DNA of 64,000 bases from the NCBI RefSeq assembly GCF_051857535.1, contig NZ_JBPZGY010000004.1:1-64000 (forward strand). The letters run 5' to 3'. Source of the DNA: Roseateles_B sp051857535. Lineage in GTDB: Bacteria > Pseudomonadota > Gammaproteobacteria > Burkholderiales > Burkholderiaceae_C. Position 1 is the stretch's first letter. Each line of letters opens with the position of its first letter. Below are positions 35,852 to 44,149 of the stretch, piece by piece. The position numbers and the translations under genes were made by a program. The notes under the pieces were generated by a model. The model saw only the letters and a list, made by a program, of their open reading frames with translations, was not told where the DNA came from and did no database searches.

Positions 35852-36809
35852 AGTTCTGATCGGTTCCGTGATCGCCTCCACCCTGCGCGTCACCACGCCT
35901 TTGCTGCTGGCTGCGCTGGCCGGCCTGCTGTCCGAACGCTCCGGCGTGGTGGACCTGGGCCTGGAGGGCAAGATGCTGTCGGCCGCCTTTGCCGCGGCGG
36001 CGGTGGGCGCGCTGACGGGTTCCACGCTGCTGGCCGTCGGGGCCGCGCTGCTGGTGGCCTGCGCGTGGTCGCTGGTGCATGGCTTTGCCTGCGTCAGCCA
36101 CCGTGGTGACCAGGTGGTGTCGGGCGTGGCCATCAACATGGTCTCGGCGGGCCTCACGGTGGTGCTGGGCATTGCCTGGTTCGCCCAAGGTGGCCAGACC
36201 CCGCCGGTCTCGCCCGAGGTGCGCCTGCATGGCCTGGTGCCGGCTTTTGCCGAGCCCGCCGAAGGGCAGTGGTTCGCCTCGGTCTTCGGCCATGGCCTGC
36301 TGAGCCACAACGGCCTGGTCTACGCGGCCTTCGCGCTGGTCTTCGCCGTCTGGTACTTCCTGGAGCGCACGCGCCCGGGTCTTCGCCTGCGCGCCGTGGG
36401 CGAGAACCCGGCCATGGTCGAGGCGGCCGGCGTCTCGGTGAAGGGCCTGCGCTATGGCGCGCTGCTGCTCAACGGCCTGCTGTGCGGCCTGGCCGGCAGC
36501 TACCTGACCCTGGCCCAGAACGCCTCCTTCGCGCCCAATATGACCGCCGGTCGCGGCTACATCGCCCTGGCCGCCATGATCTTCGGCAAGTGGAAGCCCC
36601 TGCCTACCGCGGCAGCTTGCCTGTTGTTCGGTTTCCTCGATGCTGTCGCCATACGCCTGCAGGGCGTGAAGCTGCCGGGCGTCGGCGAGGTGCCGGTGCA
36701 GGCCATCCAGGCCTTGCCCTATCTGCTGACCGTCATCCTGCTGGCCGGCTTTATCGGCCAGGCCCTGGCGCCCAAGGCCCTGGGCCGGCCCTACGTCAAA
36801 GAACGCTGA
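35844..36809 (+). CDS. Nucleoside ABC transporter permease 2
   Basis: The product has 321 residues from ATG 35844; an earlier in-frame ATG adds residues inside the previous gene without family likeness. It has about nine membrane segments. The motifs GVVDLGLEGKMLSAAF and GRGYIALAAMIFGKWKP are the permease-2 counterparts of those in the first subunit. The coupling helix region RAVGENPAMVEAAGVSVKGLRYGA would contact the ATPase. The gene overlaps the preceding permease by 8 nt and is followed after 10 bp by cytidine deaminase. The tight linkage to catabolic enzymes supports nucleoside uptake. Confidence 0.88.
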   Translation: MDEVLIGSVIASTLRVTTPLLLAALAGLLSERSGVVDLGLEGKMLSAAFAAAAVGALTGSTLLAVGAALLVACAWSLVHGFACVSHRGDQVVSGVAINMVSAGLTVVLGIAWFAQGGQTPPVSPEVRLHGLVPAFAEPAEGQWFASVFGHGLLSHNGLVYAAFALVFAVWYFLERTRPGLRLRAVGENPAMVEAAGVSVKGLRYGALLLNGLLCGLAGSYLTLAQNASFAPNMTAGRGYIALAAMIFGKWKPLPTAAACLLFGFLDAVAIRLQGVKLPGVGEVPVQAIQALPYLLTVILLAGFIGQALAPKALGRPYVKER

Positions 36810-36819
36810 AGGAAGAGCC

Positions 36820-37236
36820 ATGCTGCCCCTTAACGACGCGCTGCTGCAGCAGCTGCTGGCCGCCGCGGCCGGCGCCCGCAGCCATTCGCATGCGCCCTAC
36901 TCGAAGTACGCCGTGGGCGCCGCGGTGCTGGACGAGCAGGGCCGCGTGCACGCCGGCTGCAACATCGAGAACGCCGCCTACCCGCAGGGCTGGTGTGCCG
37001 AGACCACGGCCCTGGGCGCCATGGTCATGGCCGGCGGCCGCCAGGCCCGCGCGGTGCTGGTGATGGGCCCCGGCCCCGAGATCATCACACCCTGCGGCGG
37101 CTGCCGCCAGAAGCTGCGGGAATTCAACAGCGGTGACCTGATCGTCATCGCCGCCGACCCCGCCGGCATCAAGGCCCACTGGACGCTGGAGCAGTTGCTG
37201 CCCGCCAGTTTCGGCCCGGACCACCTCAGGTTCTGA
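36820..37236 (+). CDS. cdd: Cytidine deaminase
   Basis: The 138-residue zinc enzyme converts cytidine and deoxycytidine to uridine and deoxyuridine. Zinc ligands are visible as C55 in QGWCAETTALG, which contains the catalytic glutamate of the CAE motif, and the pair in TPCGGCRQKLREF. PYSKYAVGAAVL and GCNIENAAYPQG bind the nucleoside. The size fits the short tetrameric type. Its place directly behind the permease genes means imported cytidine is deaminated first and then split downstream. GGAAGAG seven bases before ATG 36820 is a good ribosome site. Confidence 0.93.
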   Translation: MLPLNDALLQQLLAAAAGARSHSHAPYSKYAVGAAVLDEQGRVHAGCNIENAAYPQGWCAETTALGAMVMAGGRQARAVLVMGPGPEIITPCGGCRQKLREFNSGDLIVIAADPAGIKAHWTLEQLLPASFGPDHLRF

Positions 37237-37270
37237 GCGTCCGTCCCTCAAAAGAACACGGAGAAGACCC

Positions 37271-38116
37271 ATGATCGACCGCAACACACTGAATCCCAAG
37301 ATCGACGCCAGCGTCGCCAAGCTCCAGGCCCTGTTCGGCGCTGCGCCCGAAGTGGCCGTGGTGCTGGGCTCCGGCTGGGCCGGCGCCGTGGAGCAGGTGC
37401 AGGGTGCCCAGCACCTGTCCTATGCCGAGCTGCCGGCCTTCCCGCAGCCCAAGGTCGAGGGGCATGTGAACGAGGTCGTCGTCGGCACCATGGGTGCGCA
37501 GCGCGTGGTCATGCTGCGCGGCCGCGCCCACACCTACGAGAGCGGCGACTGCACCGGCATGGCCGGCGCCCTGCGCAGCCTCAAGGCCTGGGGCGTGAAG
37601 GTGCTGGTGCAGACCAACGCCTCCGGCTCCCTGCGCCCGCACATGCCGCCGGGCGCCCTGATGCTGATCTCTGACCACATCAACGCCCCGCAGCGCTCGC
37701 CTCTGGTGGGCGAGCCCGGCAGCGAACGCTTCGTGGACATGAGTGCCGCCTATGACGCCGAGCTGCGCCAGCACGCCAAGTCCGTGGCCAAGGCCGAGAA
37801 CCTGATCGTGGGCGAGGGCGTCTACTGCTGGGCCCTGGGCCCGCAGTTCGAGACGCCGGCCGAGATCCGCATGTTCGCTGCCTGGGGCGCCGACGCCGTG
37901 GGCATGAGCACCGTGCCCGAGACCATCCTGGCCCGTCACGCCGGCCTGCGCGTCATGGGTCTGGCCCTGATGACCAATATGGCCGCCGGCCTGTCCGAGG
38001 AGGCCTTGACCCACGCCCTGACCCTGCAGCAGGCCCAAGCCTCAGGCGCGCGCGCCGCGGCCTACCTGGCCCAGGTGATCGCCGGCATGGCCGGGCTGGA
38101 CTCGCTCAAGGGCTGA
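37271..38116 (+). CDS. Purine-nucleoside phosphorylase (trimeric class)
   Basis: The 281-residue enzyme cleaves inosine or guanosine with phosphate to base and ribose-1-phosphate. It has the trimeric PNP motifs VVLGSGWAG (phosphate site), LRGRAHTYESGD, VQTNASGSLRPHMPPGAL, the substrate-binding QFETPAEIRMFAAWGADAVGMSTVPE and LMTNMAAG. The N-to-E purine position sits in the family-typical TNMAAGL loop. GGAGAAG lies before ATG 37271. The operon context with deoC and deoA suggests both ribo- and deoxyribonucleosides. Whether it is closer to PunA or XapA is not decidable by eye. Confidence 0.9.
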   Translation: MIDRNTLNPKIDASVAKLQALFGAAPEVAVVLGSGWAGAVEQVQGAQHLSYAELPAFPQPKVEGHVNEVVVGTMGAQRVVMLRGRAHTYESGDCTGMAGALRSLKAWGVKVLVQTNASGSLRPHMPPGALMLISDHINAPQRSPLVGEPGSERFVDMSAAYDAELRQHAKSVAKAENLIVGEGVYCWALGPQFETPAEIRMFAAWGADAVGMSTVPETILARHAGLRVMGLALMTNMAAGLSEEALTHALTLQQAQASGARAAAYLAQVIAGMAGLDSLKG

Positions 38117-38157
38117 GCCACACAAAGGGCGGCCTGGGGTCGCCCAGGGAGAACCGC

Positions 38158-38937
38158 ATGACAACGACACAAGACCGCCTGGACCTGCTCCAGGCCGCAC
38201 GCCTGGCCCTGCAGTGCCTGGACCTCACCAGCCTCAACGACGCTGACACCGCCGCCGACGTGACCGCCCTGTGCGAGCGTGCCCAAACCGCCTTCGGCCC
38301 CGTGGCCGCCGTGTGCGTGTGGCCGCGCTTCGTGTCGCAAGCGCGATCGATGCTGCCGCCGGAGATCAAGGTGGCCGCCGTGGCCGATTTCCCGGATGGC
38401 GCCCTGGACGTGGCCCGCGCCATTGCCGACATCGAGACCATCGCCCAAGCCGGTGGCGACGAGGTCGACGTGGTGCTGCCCTGGCGCGCCCTGCAGGCCG
38501 GCCAGCGCAGCGAGGTGGAGGAGTTCCTGGCCGAGGTGCGCCATGCCAGCCGGCCGCTGACACTCAAGGTCATCATCGAGTCCGGCGAGCTGGCCGACCC
38601 CGCGCTGATCGCCGAGGCCACGCGCCTCTCGCTGGCCGCAGGCGCCGACTTCGTCAAGACCAGCACCGGCAAGACCCCGGTCAGCGCCACGCCCGAGGCC
38701 GCCCGCGTGATGCTGCGCGAGATCGCCGCATCCGGCATGGCCTCGGCGGGTTTCAAGGCCTCGGGCGGCATCCGCTCGGTGGCTGATGCCCAGGGCTATC
38801 TGCAACTGGCGGCCGAGGTGCTGGGCGCCGACGCCCTGCAGGCGCGCCGCTTCCGCTTCGGCGCCAGCGGCCTCTTGAAGGACATCGAATCCGTGCTGTC
38901 CGGCCAGGCCTCGCAGGCCGTCACCTCTGCTTATTGA
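38158..38937 (+). CDS. deoC: Deoxyribose-phosphate aldolase
   Basis: The 259-residue TIM-barrel class I aldolase splits 2-deoxyribose-5-phosphate to glyceraldehyde-3-phosphate and acetaldehyde. The Schiff-base lysine is in AGADFVKTSTGK. VCVWPRFV lies at the first strand, and the proton-relay lysine is in GFKASGGIRSVADA. The second lysine region LTLKVIIESGEL is intact. It follows the phosphorylase gene by about 40 bp and precedes deoA by 4 bp. This completes the route from imported deoxynucleosides to central metabolism. A phosphopentomutase (deoB) gene is needed too but is not in this window. Confidence 0.93.
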   Translation: MTTTQDRLDLLQAARLALQCLDLTSLNDADTAADVTALCERAQTAFGPVAAVCVWPRFVSQARSMLPPEIKVAAVADFPDGALDVARAIADIETIAQAGGDEVDVVLPWRALQAGQRSEVEEFLAEVRHASRPLTLKVIIESGELADPALIAEATRLSLAAGADFVKTSTGKTPVSATPEAARVMLREIAASGMASAGFKASGGIRSVADAQGYLQLAAEVLGADALQARRFRFGASGLLKDIESVLSGQASQAVTSAY

Positions 38938-38941
38938 ATCC

Positions 38942-40258
38942 ATGCTCGCCCAAGAAATCATCCGCACCAAGCGCGACGGCCACGCCCTGTCCGAGGCCCA
39001 GATCCAGTCCTTCGTGAAGGGCCTCACCGACGGCAGCTGGAGCGAGGGCCAGGTGGCCGCGCTGGGCATGGCCGTCTTTCTGCGCGGCATGGGCCGCGAG
39101 GAGGCCGTGCACCTGACCCGCGCCATGATGCATTCCGGCCGCGTGATGCAGTGGCCCGACATGCCCGGCCCTGTGCTGGACAAGCACTCCAGCGGCGGCG
39201 TGGGCGACAAGGTCAGCCTCATGCTCGCCCCCATGGTGGCGGCCTGCGGCGGCTATGTGCCCATGATCGCTGGCCGCGGCCTGGGCCACACCGGCGGCAC
39301 CGTGGACAAGCTGGAAGCCATCCCCGGCTACACGACCACGCCGGACCCGGCCCGCTTCGACCGCATCGTGCGTGAGCTGGGCTGCGCCATCATCGGCCAG
39401 ACGGGCGACCTGGCCCCGGCCGACAAGCGCTTCTACGCCACGCGGGACGTCACCGCCACCGTGGAGAGCGTGCCCCTGATCACTGCCTCCATCCTCTCGA
39501 AGAAGCTGGCGGCGGGCCTGCAGGGCCTGTCCATGGACATCAAGTGTGGCAACGGCGCCTTCGCCAGCACGCCCGCCTTCGCCCGCGAGCTGGCCGAGAG
39601 CATCGTGGCCGTGGCCGGTGGGGCGGGTCTCAAGACCCGTGCCCTGATCACCGACATGAACGAGGTCCTGGGCGACGAGGTGGGCAATGCCCTGGAGATT
39701 GCCGAGACCATCGCCTACCTCAAGGGCGAGCGCCAGGAGTCGCGCCTGCACGAGGTGACCCTGGCCCTGGCCGCCGAGATGCTGGTGATCGGCGGTCTGG
39801 CGGCTGACACCGCCGCCGCCCGCGCCCGCCTGCAGCAGGCCCTGGACAGCGGCGCCGCCGCCGAGAAGTTCGCTCAGATGGTGGTCGCCCTGGGCGGCCC
39901 GGCCGACCTGATGGAGCGCCCGCAGGCCTACCTGCCGGCCGCGCCCGTGATCCAGGCCATCCCCGCGCCGCGCGCCGGCGTGCTGTCGGCCATGAAGACC
40001 CGCGACATCGGCCTGCTCATCGTCGAGATGGGCGGCGGCCGCCGCGTGGCCAGCGATGCCATCGACTTCCGCGTGGGCCTGTCCGCCGTGCGGCATGTGG
40101 GTGCCAGCCTGGCGGCCGGCGAGCCGCTGGCGATGGTGCATGCGGCCGACGAGGCCCAGGCCCAGCGCGTGATCGCGGCCTACCAGGCGGCCGTGACCCT
40201 GGCGGAGCCGGGCACCGCGGTCGCCGCGGCGCCCATCGTGATGGACGTCATCGGCTGA
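38942..40258 (+). CDS. deoA: Thymidine phosphorylase
   Basis: The 438-residue enzyme cleaves thymidine and deoxyuridine with phosphate. The phosphate-binding glycine-rich loop KHSSGGVGDKVSL and the family signature GRGLGHTGGTVDKLEAIPGY are present. The thymine-contact region RDVTATVESVPLI and the C-terminal domain with GGGRRVASDAIDFRVGL follow. Length matches the DeoA type rather than the shorter Pdp. It takes dU formed by the upstream deaminase and dT from import. The start is only 4 bp after the deoC stop, so the two are clearly co-transcribed. Confidence 0.94.
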   Translation: MLAQEIIRTKRDGHALSEAQIQSFVKGLTDGSWSEGQVAALGMAVFLRGMGREEAVHLTRAMMHSGRVMQWPDMPGPVLDKHSSGGVGDKVSLMLAPMVAACGGYVPMIAGRGLGHTGGTVDKLEAIPGYTTTPDPARFDRIVRELGCAIIGQTGDLAPADKRFYATRDVTATVESVPLITASILSKKLAAGLQGLSMDIKCGNGAFASTPAFARELAESIVAVAGGAGLKTRALITDMNEVLGDEVGNALEIAETIAYLKGERQESRLHEVTLALAAEMLVIGGLAADTAAARARLQQALDSGAAAEKFAQMVVALGGPADLMERPQAYLPAAPVIQAIPAPRAGVLSAMKTRDIGLLIVEMGGGRRVASDAIDFRVGLSAVRHVGASLAAGEPLAMVHAADEAQAQRVIAAYQAAVTLAEPGTAVAAAPIVMDVIG

Positions 40259-40319
40259 GCAGGCCGCGGCGATCGGGCAGGGCGCCGGTAAAATCCCGGC
40301 CCTTCGCCCGGAATTTCCC

Positions 40320-41054
40320 ATGACCACGCCGCCTGACCTCACGCCCCCCGACACCCAAGACGCCACGCCCGCTGAGGGCGAGGCCCCGCGCCGCGCCATC
40401 AAGAGCTTCGTCGTGCGCGCCGGCCGCATGGGCACGGGCCAGATCAAGGCCTTGGCCGAGCTGGGCCCGCGCTTCGTGCTGCCCTTCCAGGCTGGCACGC
40501 CCCTGAATTGCGAGGCCGTCTTTGGGCGCAAGGCCCCGGTGGTGCTGGAGATCGGCTTCGGCATGGGCGGCGCCACCGCGCAGATCGCCCAGACCCTGGC
40601 CGACCACGATTTCATCGGCTGCGAGGTGCACGAGCCCGGCGTGGGCGCGCTGCTGAAGCTGATCGGCGAGCAGGACATCCCCAATATCCGCATCTTCCAG
40701 CACGACGCCGTCGAGGTGCTGGAGCAGATGATCCCCAAGGCCAGCCTGGCCGGCATCCACATCTTCTTCCCCGACCCCTGGCACAAGAAGCGCCACAACA
40801 AGCGCCGCCTGATCCAGACGCCCTTCGTGGCCAAGCTGATCGAGCACCTCGCCCCCGGCGGCTACCTGCACTGCGCCACCGACTGGCAGCCCTATGCCGA
40901 GCAGATGCTGGAGGTGCTCAGCGCCGAGCCGCAGCTGCAGAACACGGCCCAGGGCTATGCCGAGAAGCCGGCCTACCGGCCCCTCACCAAGTTCGAGAAC
41001 CGCGGCCTGAAGCTGGGCCACGGCGTCTGGGACCTGGTCTTCAAGAAACGCTGA
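40320..41054 (+). CDS. trmB: tRNA (guanine-N7-)-methyltransferase
   Basis: The 244-residue SAM-dependent enzyme makes m7G46 in tRNA variable loops. The SAM motif VVLEIGFGMGGATAQIA is followed by FIGCEVHEPGVGALL, the DxxDPWxKxxHxKRR-type block IHIFFPDPWHKKRHNKRRL and the late ATDWQPYAEQML, all diagnostic for TrmB. An acidic, proline-rich N-terminal tail of about 25 residues is variable in the family. It lies 61 bp behind deoA and probably reads on from the same direction. It is functionally unrelated to nucleoside uptake and may have its own promoter. Confidence 0.94.
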   Translation: MTTPPDLTPPDTQDATPAEGEAPRRAIKSFVVRAGRMGTGQIKALAELGPRFVLPFQAGTPLNCEAVFGRKAPVVLEIGFGMGGATAQIAQTLADHDFIGCEVHEPGVGALLKLIGEQDIPNIRIFQHDAVEVLEQMIPKASLAGIHIFFPDPWHKKRHNKRRLIQTPFVAKLIEHLAPGGYLHCATDWQPYAEQMLEVLSAEPQLQNTAQGYAEKPAYRPLTKFENRGLKLGHGVWDLVFKKR

Positions 41055-41090
41055 AGCGCGGCTGCGCCCCGGCTGATAGAGTCCCCGCTC

Positions 41091-42299
41091 ATGTCTGACG
41101 CACTCCCACTGGCCGGCAAGCACATCCTGCTGGCACTCTCCGGCGGCGTGGCCTGCTACAAGGTCGCCGAACTCACCCGCCTGCTCGTGAAGGCCGGGGC
41201 CACCGTGCAGGTGATGATGAGCGAGGCCGCCGAGGCCTTCATCACGCCGGTCACGATGCAGGCGCTGTCCAACCGGCCGGTCTACACCAGCCAGTGGGAC
41301 GCACGCGAGCCCAACAACATGGCGCACATCAACCTCAGCCGCGAGGCCGATGTGATGCTCATCGCCCCCGCGAGCGCCGACATGATCGCCCGCCTCGTGC
41401 AGGGCCGTGCGGACGAGCTGGTCTCGCTCACCGCCCTGGCCCGCCCGCGCGAGCGCTGCGGCCTGCTGGTCGCACCGGCCATGAACCGCGAGATGTGGAC
41501 CCACCCCGCCACCCAGCGCAACATCGCCCAGCTGCAGGCCGATGGCGCCCAGGTGCTGGGCCCGGGCCACGGCGACCAGGCCTGCGGCGAGGTGGGCGAT
41601 GGCCGCATGCTGGAGCCGCAGCAGCTGCTGGAGGCCGTCATCGCGCACTTCCAGCCCAAGCTGCTGCAGGGCCGCCGCCTGCTCATCACGGCGGGCCCGA
41701 CCTTTGAGGCCATCGACCCGGTGCGCGGCATCACCAACCTCTCCAGCGGCAAGATGGGCTTTGCCATCGCGCGCGCTGCCGCCGAGGCCGGCGCCGAGGT
41801 CACGCTGATCGCGGGTCCCGTGCACCTGCCCACGCCGGTGGGCGTGCGCCGCATCGACGTCACCAGCGCCCAGCAGATGCTGGAGGCCGTGCTGCCGCGC
41901 GCGCCGCAGCACGAGGTCTTCGTGGCCACGGCTGCCGTGGCCGACTGGCGCCCCGCCCAGCTCAACGAGCACAAGATCAAGAAGGACGGCAAGAAGAGCG
42001 CGCCCACCTTCGAGCTGACCGAAAACGCGGACATCCTCGCCACCGTGGCCGCGCTGCCCGATGCGCCCTACTGCGTGGGCTTTGCCGCCGAGAGCCAGGA
42101 TCTCGTCAAGCACGCCCGCGAGAAGCTGCTGCGCAAGAAGCTGCCCCTGGTGGTGGGCAACCTCGGCCCGGCCACCTTCGGCAAGGACGACAACAGCCTG
42201 GTGCTGGTGGAGGCCGACCGCGAGACCGAGCTGCCCCGCGCCGACAAGCTCACGCTGGCCCGCCAGCTGGTGGCCGAGATTGCCCGGCGCGTCGGCTGA
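41091..42299 (+). CDS. coaBC: Bifunctional phosphopantothenoylcysteine decarboxylase / phosphopantothenate-cysteine ligase
   Basis: The 402-residue enzyme carries out two steps of coenzyme A synthesis. The N-terminal flavin decarboxylase (CoaC) has ILLALSGGVACYKVAEL, the catalytic-histidine region NNMAHINLSREADVMLIAPASAD and PAMNREMW. The C-terminal ligase (CoaB) begins at about residue 195 with RLLITAGPTFEAIDPVRGITNLSSGKMG and has the dimer-loop AAVADWRP and ENADIL. Both halves look intact. It precedes dut, a linkage very common in proteobacteria and consistent with a coaBC-dut transcription unit. Confidence 0.94.
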   Translation: MSDALPLAGKHILLALSGGVACYKVAELTRLLVKAGATVQVMMSEAAEAFITPVTMQALSNRPVYTSQWDAREPNNMAHINLSREADVMLIAPASADMIARLVQGRADELVSLTALARPRERCGLLVAPAMNREMWTHPATQRNIAQLQADGAQVLGPGHGDQACGEVGDGRMLEPQQLLEAVIAHFQPKLLQGRRLLITAGPTFEAIDPVRGITNLSSGKMGFAIARAAAEAGAEVTLIAGPVHLPTPVGVRRIDVTSAQQMLEAVLPRAPQHEVFVATAAVADWRPAQLNEHKIKKDGKKSAPTFELTENADILATVAALPDAPYCVGFAAESQDLVKHAREKLLRKKLPLVVGNLGPATFGKDDNSLVLVEADRETELPRADKLTLARQLVAEIARRVG

Positions 42300-42314
42300 G
42301 CGCCACCCCTGTTC

Positions 42315-42336
42315 GGTCAGGTGGCAAGACCTGACC
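42315..42336 (+). other. Intercistronic hairpin between coaBC and dut
   Basis: GGTCAGGT (42315-42322) pairs perfectly with ACCTGACC (42329-42336) around a 6-nt loop, ending 26 bp before the dut start. It includes the 16-mer also present after the BMP gene. No T-tract follows, so read-through into dut is likely. Confidence 0.55.
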
Positions 42337-42362
42337 CCTTTCGACCTCTCTCCCAGAATCCC

Positions 42363-42812
42363 ATGAGCACCATCGACCTGAAAGTCCTCGACGCCCGCAT
42401 GGCCGAGCAGCTGCCCGCCTACGCCACGCCCGGCTCGGCCGGCCTGGACCTGCGCGCCTGCCTGGACGCCGCCGTGACCCTGGAGCCCGGCCAGACCCAT
42501 CTGGTGCCCACCGGCCTGGCCATCCACATCGCCGACCCGGGCCTGGCGGCCGTGATCCTGCCGCGCTCGGGCCTGGGCCACAAGCACGGCGTGGTGCTGG
42601 GCAATCTCGTGGGCCTGATTGACTCGGACTACCAGGGCCAGCTCATGGTCAGCGTCTGGAACCGCAGCCAGACCGCCTTCGTGATCCAGCCCATGGAGCG
42701 CATCGCCCAGCTGGTGATCGTGCCGGTGGTGCAGGCCCAGTTCCGGGTGGTGGATGAGTTCGGCACCAGCGACCGCGGCGAAGGCGGCTTCGGCTCGACG
42801 GGCAAGCACTGA
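42363..42812 (+). CDS. dut: Deoxyuridine 5'-triphosphate nucleotidohydrolase
   Basis: The product has 149 residues from ATG 42363. This trimeric dUTPase hydrolyses dUTP to dUMP, guarding DNA against uracil and feeding dTMP synthesis. All five motifs are visible: GSAGLDLRAC (I), LPRSGLGHKHG (II), GNLVGLIDSDYQG (III), QPMERIAQLVI (IV) and the C-terminal P-loop-like RGEGGFGSTG (V). It directly follows coaBC, and the hairpin between them may tune its translation. Length and motif spacing are standard. Confidence 0.95.
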   Translation: MSTIDLKVLDARMAEQLPAYATPGSAGLDLRACLDAAVTLEPGQTHLVPTGLAIHIADPGLAAVILPRSGLGHKHGVVLGNLVGLIDSDYQGQLMVSVWNRSQTAFVIQPMERIAQLVIVPVVQAQFRVVDEFGTSDRGEGGFGSTGKH

Positions 42813-42877
42813 GGCGCTCAGCCTGACGCGGGCTGGTGGCAAGATCCGCCCCCGCTTGTTCGAGAGGCCGGCCTTCC

Positions 42878-43363
42878 ATGATGGACAAATTCTTGCTGCG
42901 GCAGCGAGTGCTGGACCAGCTCGCCGCTGACCTGCTGCAGGCCGAACAGGCCGCGCGGGTGGCCCATGAAACGGCGACTCATGAAGAGAACATCGCCGAG
43001 AACAAGTACGACACCTTGGGGCTGGAGGCCGCCTACCTGGCCACCGGCCAAGCGCGTCGCGCCGAAGCCATCCGTCAGGCGATGGCCCAGTGGCGCCAGT
43101 TCCAACCCCGCCCCTACGACCCGAGCAAAGGCATACAGCTGGGCGCGCTGGTCTGCCTGGTCGATGCCGACGGCGGGGAGCAGCAGCTCTTTCTCGGTCC
43201 TGAGGGCGGCAGCATGAAGTTGCTCAGCGACGCTCAGTGGGTGCAGGTCATCAGCAGCGAAGCGCCCTTGTGCAAGGCTGTGCTGGGGAAATGCGAGGGT
43301 GATGAGGTGTTGATGCAGGTCGTTGCCGTCCGACAGCAGTTTGAGGTGCTGTGGGTTGAATAG
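42878..43363 (+). CDS. Gre-like (GreA/GreB C-terminal domain) transcription factor paralogue
   Basis: The product has 161 residues from ATG 42878, preceded by CGAGAGG. Residues 1-75 are helical and charged, with the coiled-coil look of a Gre N-terminal finger (DLLQAEQAARVAHETATHEENIAENKYDTLGLEAAYL). Residues 95-161 (IQLGALVCLVDADGGEQQLFLGPEGG ... PLCKAVLGKCEGDEV) match the FKBP-like C-terminal domain that docks GreA/GreB at the RNA polymerase secondary channel. The basic-patch/acidic-tip residues of GreA are not obvious. It may modulate rather than stimulate transcript cleavage. No operon partner. Confidence 0.7.
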   Translation: MMDKFLLRQRVLDQLAADLLQAEQAARVAHETATHEENIAENKYDTLGLEAAYLATGQARRAEAIRQAMAQWRQFQPRPYDPSKGIQLGALVCLVDADGGEQQLFLGPEGGSMKLLSDAQWVQVISSEAPLCKAVLGKCEGDEVLMQVVAVRQQFEVLWVE

Positions 43364-43467
43364 GCGGCAGCGAGTTCAAGGCGCGTGAAGGTGTCGTTCG
43401 GCGCAGATGCGGCCTTGGCTGAAACCTTGTGGTTGGGGGGGCTGGGTCTTGTGTCTGAGTGGCTACA

Positions 43468-43571
43468 CCTTGCGTACGCAGGTCACCAAGCTCATTGACA
43501 CCGTGCAGGGCAAACACGTTCTTGGCGAGATCGATACCCACGCACAAAATGGCCCTGACTTCCCCTTCCGA
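43468..43571 (-). pseudogene. IS110-family transposase remnant (N-terminal fragment)
   Basis: On the minus strand the frame reads AILCVGIDLAKNVFALHGVNE, the unmistakable N-terminal RuvC-like motif of IS110/IS1111 transposases (catalytic D in GIDLAK). After about 35 residues the frame continues into unrelated proline/threonine-rich sequence, so only the 5' end of the gene survives. Flanks show GACTTCCCC/GGGGAAGTC and CGAATGA/TCATTCG inverted pairs (43558 to 43667). The remaining spacer 43,364-43,467 has nothing I recognise. Confidence 0.7.
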
Positions 43572-43664
43572 ATGAGTTGATGAGAGATCGCACTTCCCTT
43601 CGTGGCACTTGGTTGCCGTTCGCCGCATCGCGGCTGGTTCGGGACGGGGAAGTCCCTTTCATTC

Positions 43665-44149
43665 GTTAGGCATCGCAACAAACCCGCTGCTACACATGAA
43701 CCACGCTGCCCGAGATCAGATCCTGAATGCCAGCTACACGCTGTTTCGCGATGGCCAAGTCGACGCCATAAGTCAGTACTTCGCTCCGGACTACGTTGTT
43801 CACATCACGGATCAGGACGTACTAGGTGGAACAAGTTTGGTTCGATCAGTTGTCGATCTGTATCGCGGAGCGTTTCCCGACCTGAGTGTTGAGGTGCGGT
43901 TCTTCCTTGACTCATCAGACACCGTGAGTTGGCAGAGAACCATGCGCGCAACCCATACAGGTCCCTTCAAAGGCTTCCCTGGTACAGGTCAGCCCATCAT
44001 CTGGCGGGAGATGGTGGTTAGTCGCTTGTCCGGCACACTCATTGCGGAGGAGTGGGTTGTCACGGAACTTGCTGAACGACTGCTTCTCGGCCGAAAGTCG
44101 CTTTCTCGAACCTTGCGGAAGCCGAACCGGCAACGCGGCGATGCCTAAC
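43665..44149 (+). mobile_element. Candidate integron-type gene cassette framed by a 12-bp inverted repeat
   Basis: GTTAGGCATCGC (43665-43676) and its exact inverse GCGATGCCTAAC (44138-44149) frame the SnoaL-like gene. GTTAGGC fits the GTTRRRY core and GCCTAAC the RYYYAAC inverse core of attC sites, and such outer pairing is expected when a cassette circle closes. I cannot find a complete attC or a GTTRRRY at the 3' side, nor an integrase. Confidence 0.45.
43696..44148 (+). CDS. SnoaL-like (NTF2-fold) ester-cyclase-type protein
   Basis: The product has 150 residues from ATG 43696, starting 20 bases inside the cassette-like boundary. The pattern ILNASYTLFRDGQVDAISQYFAPDYVVHI is the opening helix and strand of SnoaL-like proteins. 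TGPFKGFPGTGQPIIWREMVVSRLSGTLIAEEWVV is the family's conserved hairpin. These small alpha+beta barrel proteins include polyketide cyclases and many uncharacterised stress or cassette-borne proteins. G+C and codon choice are clearly lower than in neighbours, and an IS110 remnant lies just upstream. Acquisition by transfer is therefore likely. Active-site residues cannot be assigned. Confidence 0.75.
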   Translation: MNHAARDQILNASYTLFRDGQVDAISQYFAPDYVVHITDQDVLGGTSLVRSVVDLYRGAFPDLSVEVRFFLDSSDTVSWQRTMRATHTGPFKGFPGTGQPIIWREMVVSRLSGTLIAEEWVVTELAERLLLGRKSLSRTLRKPNRQRGDA

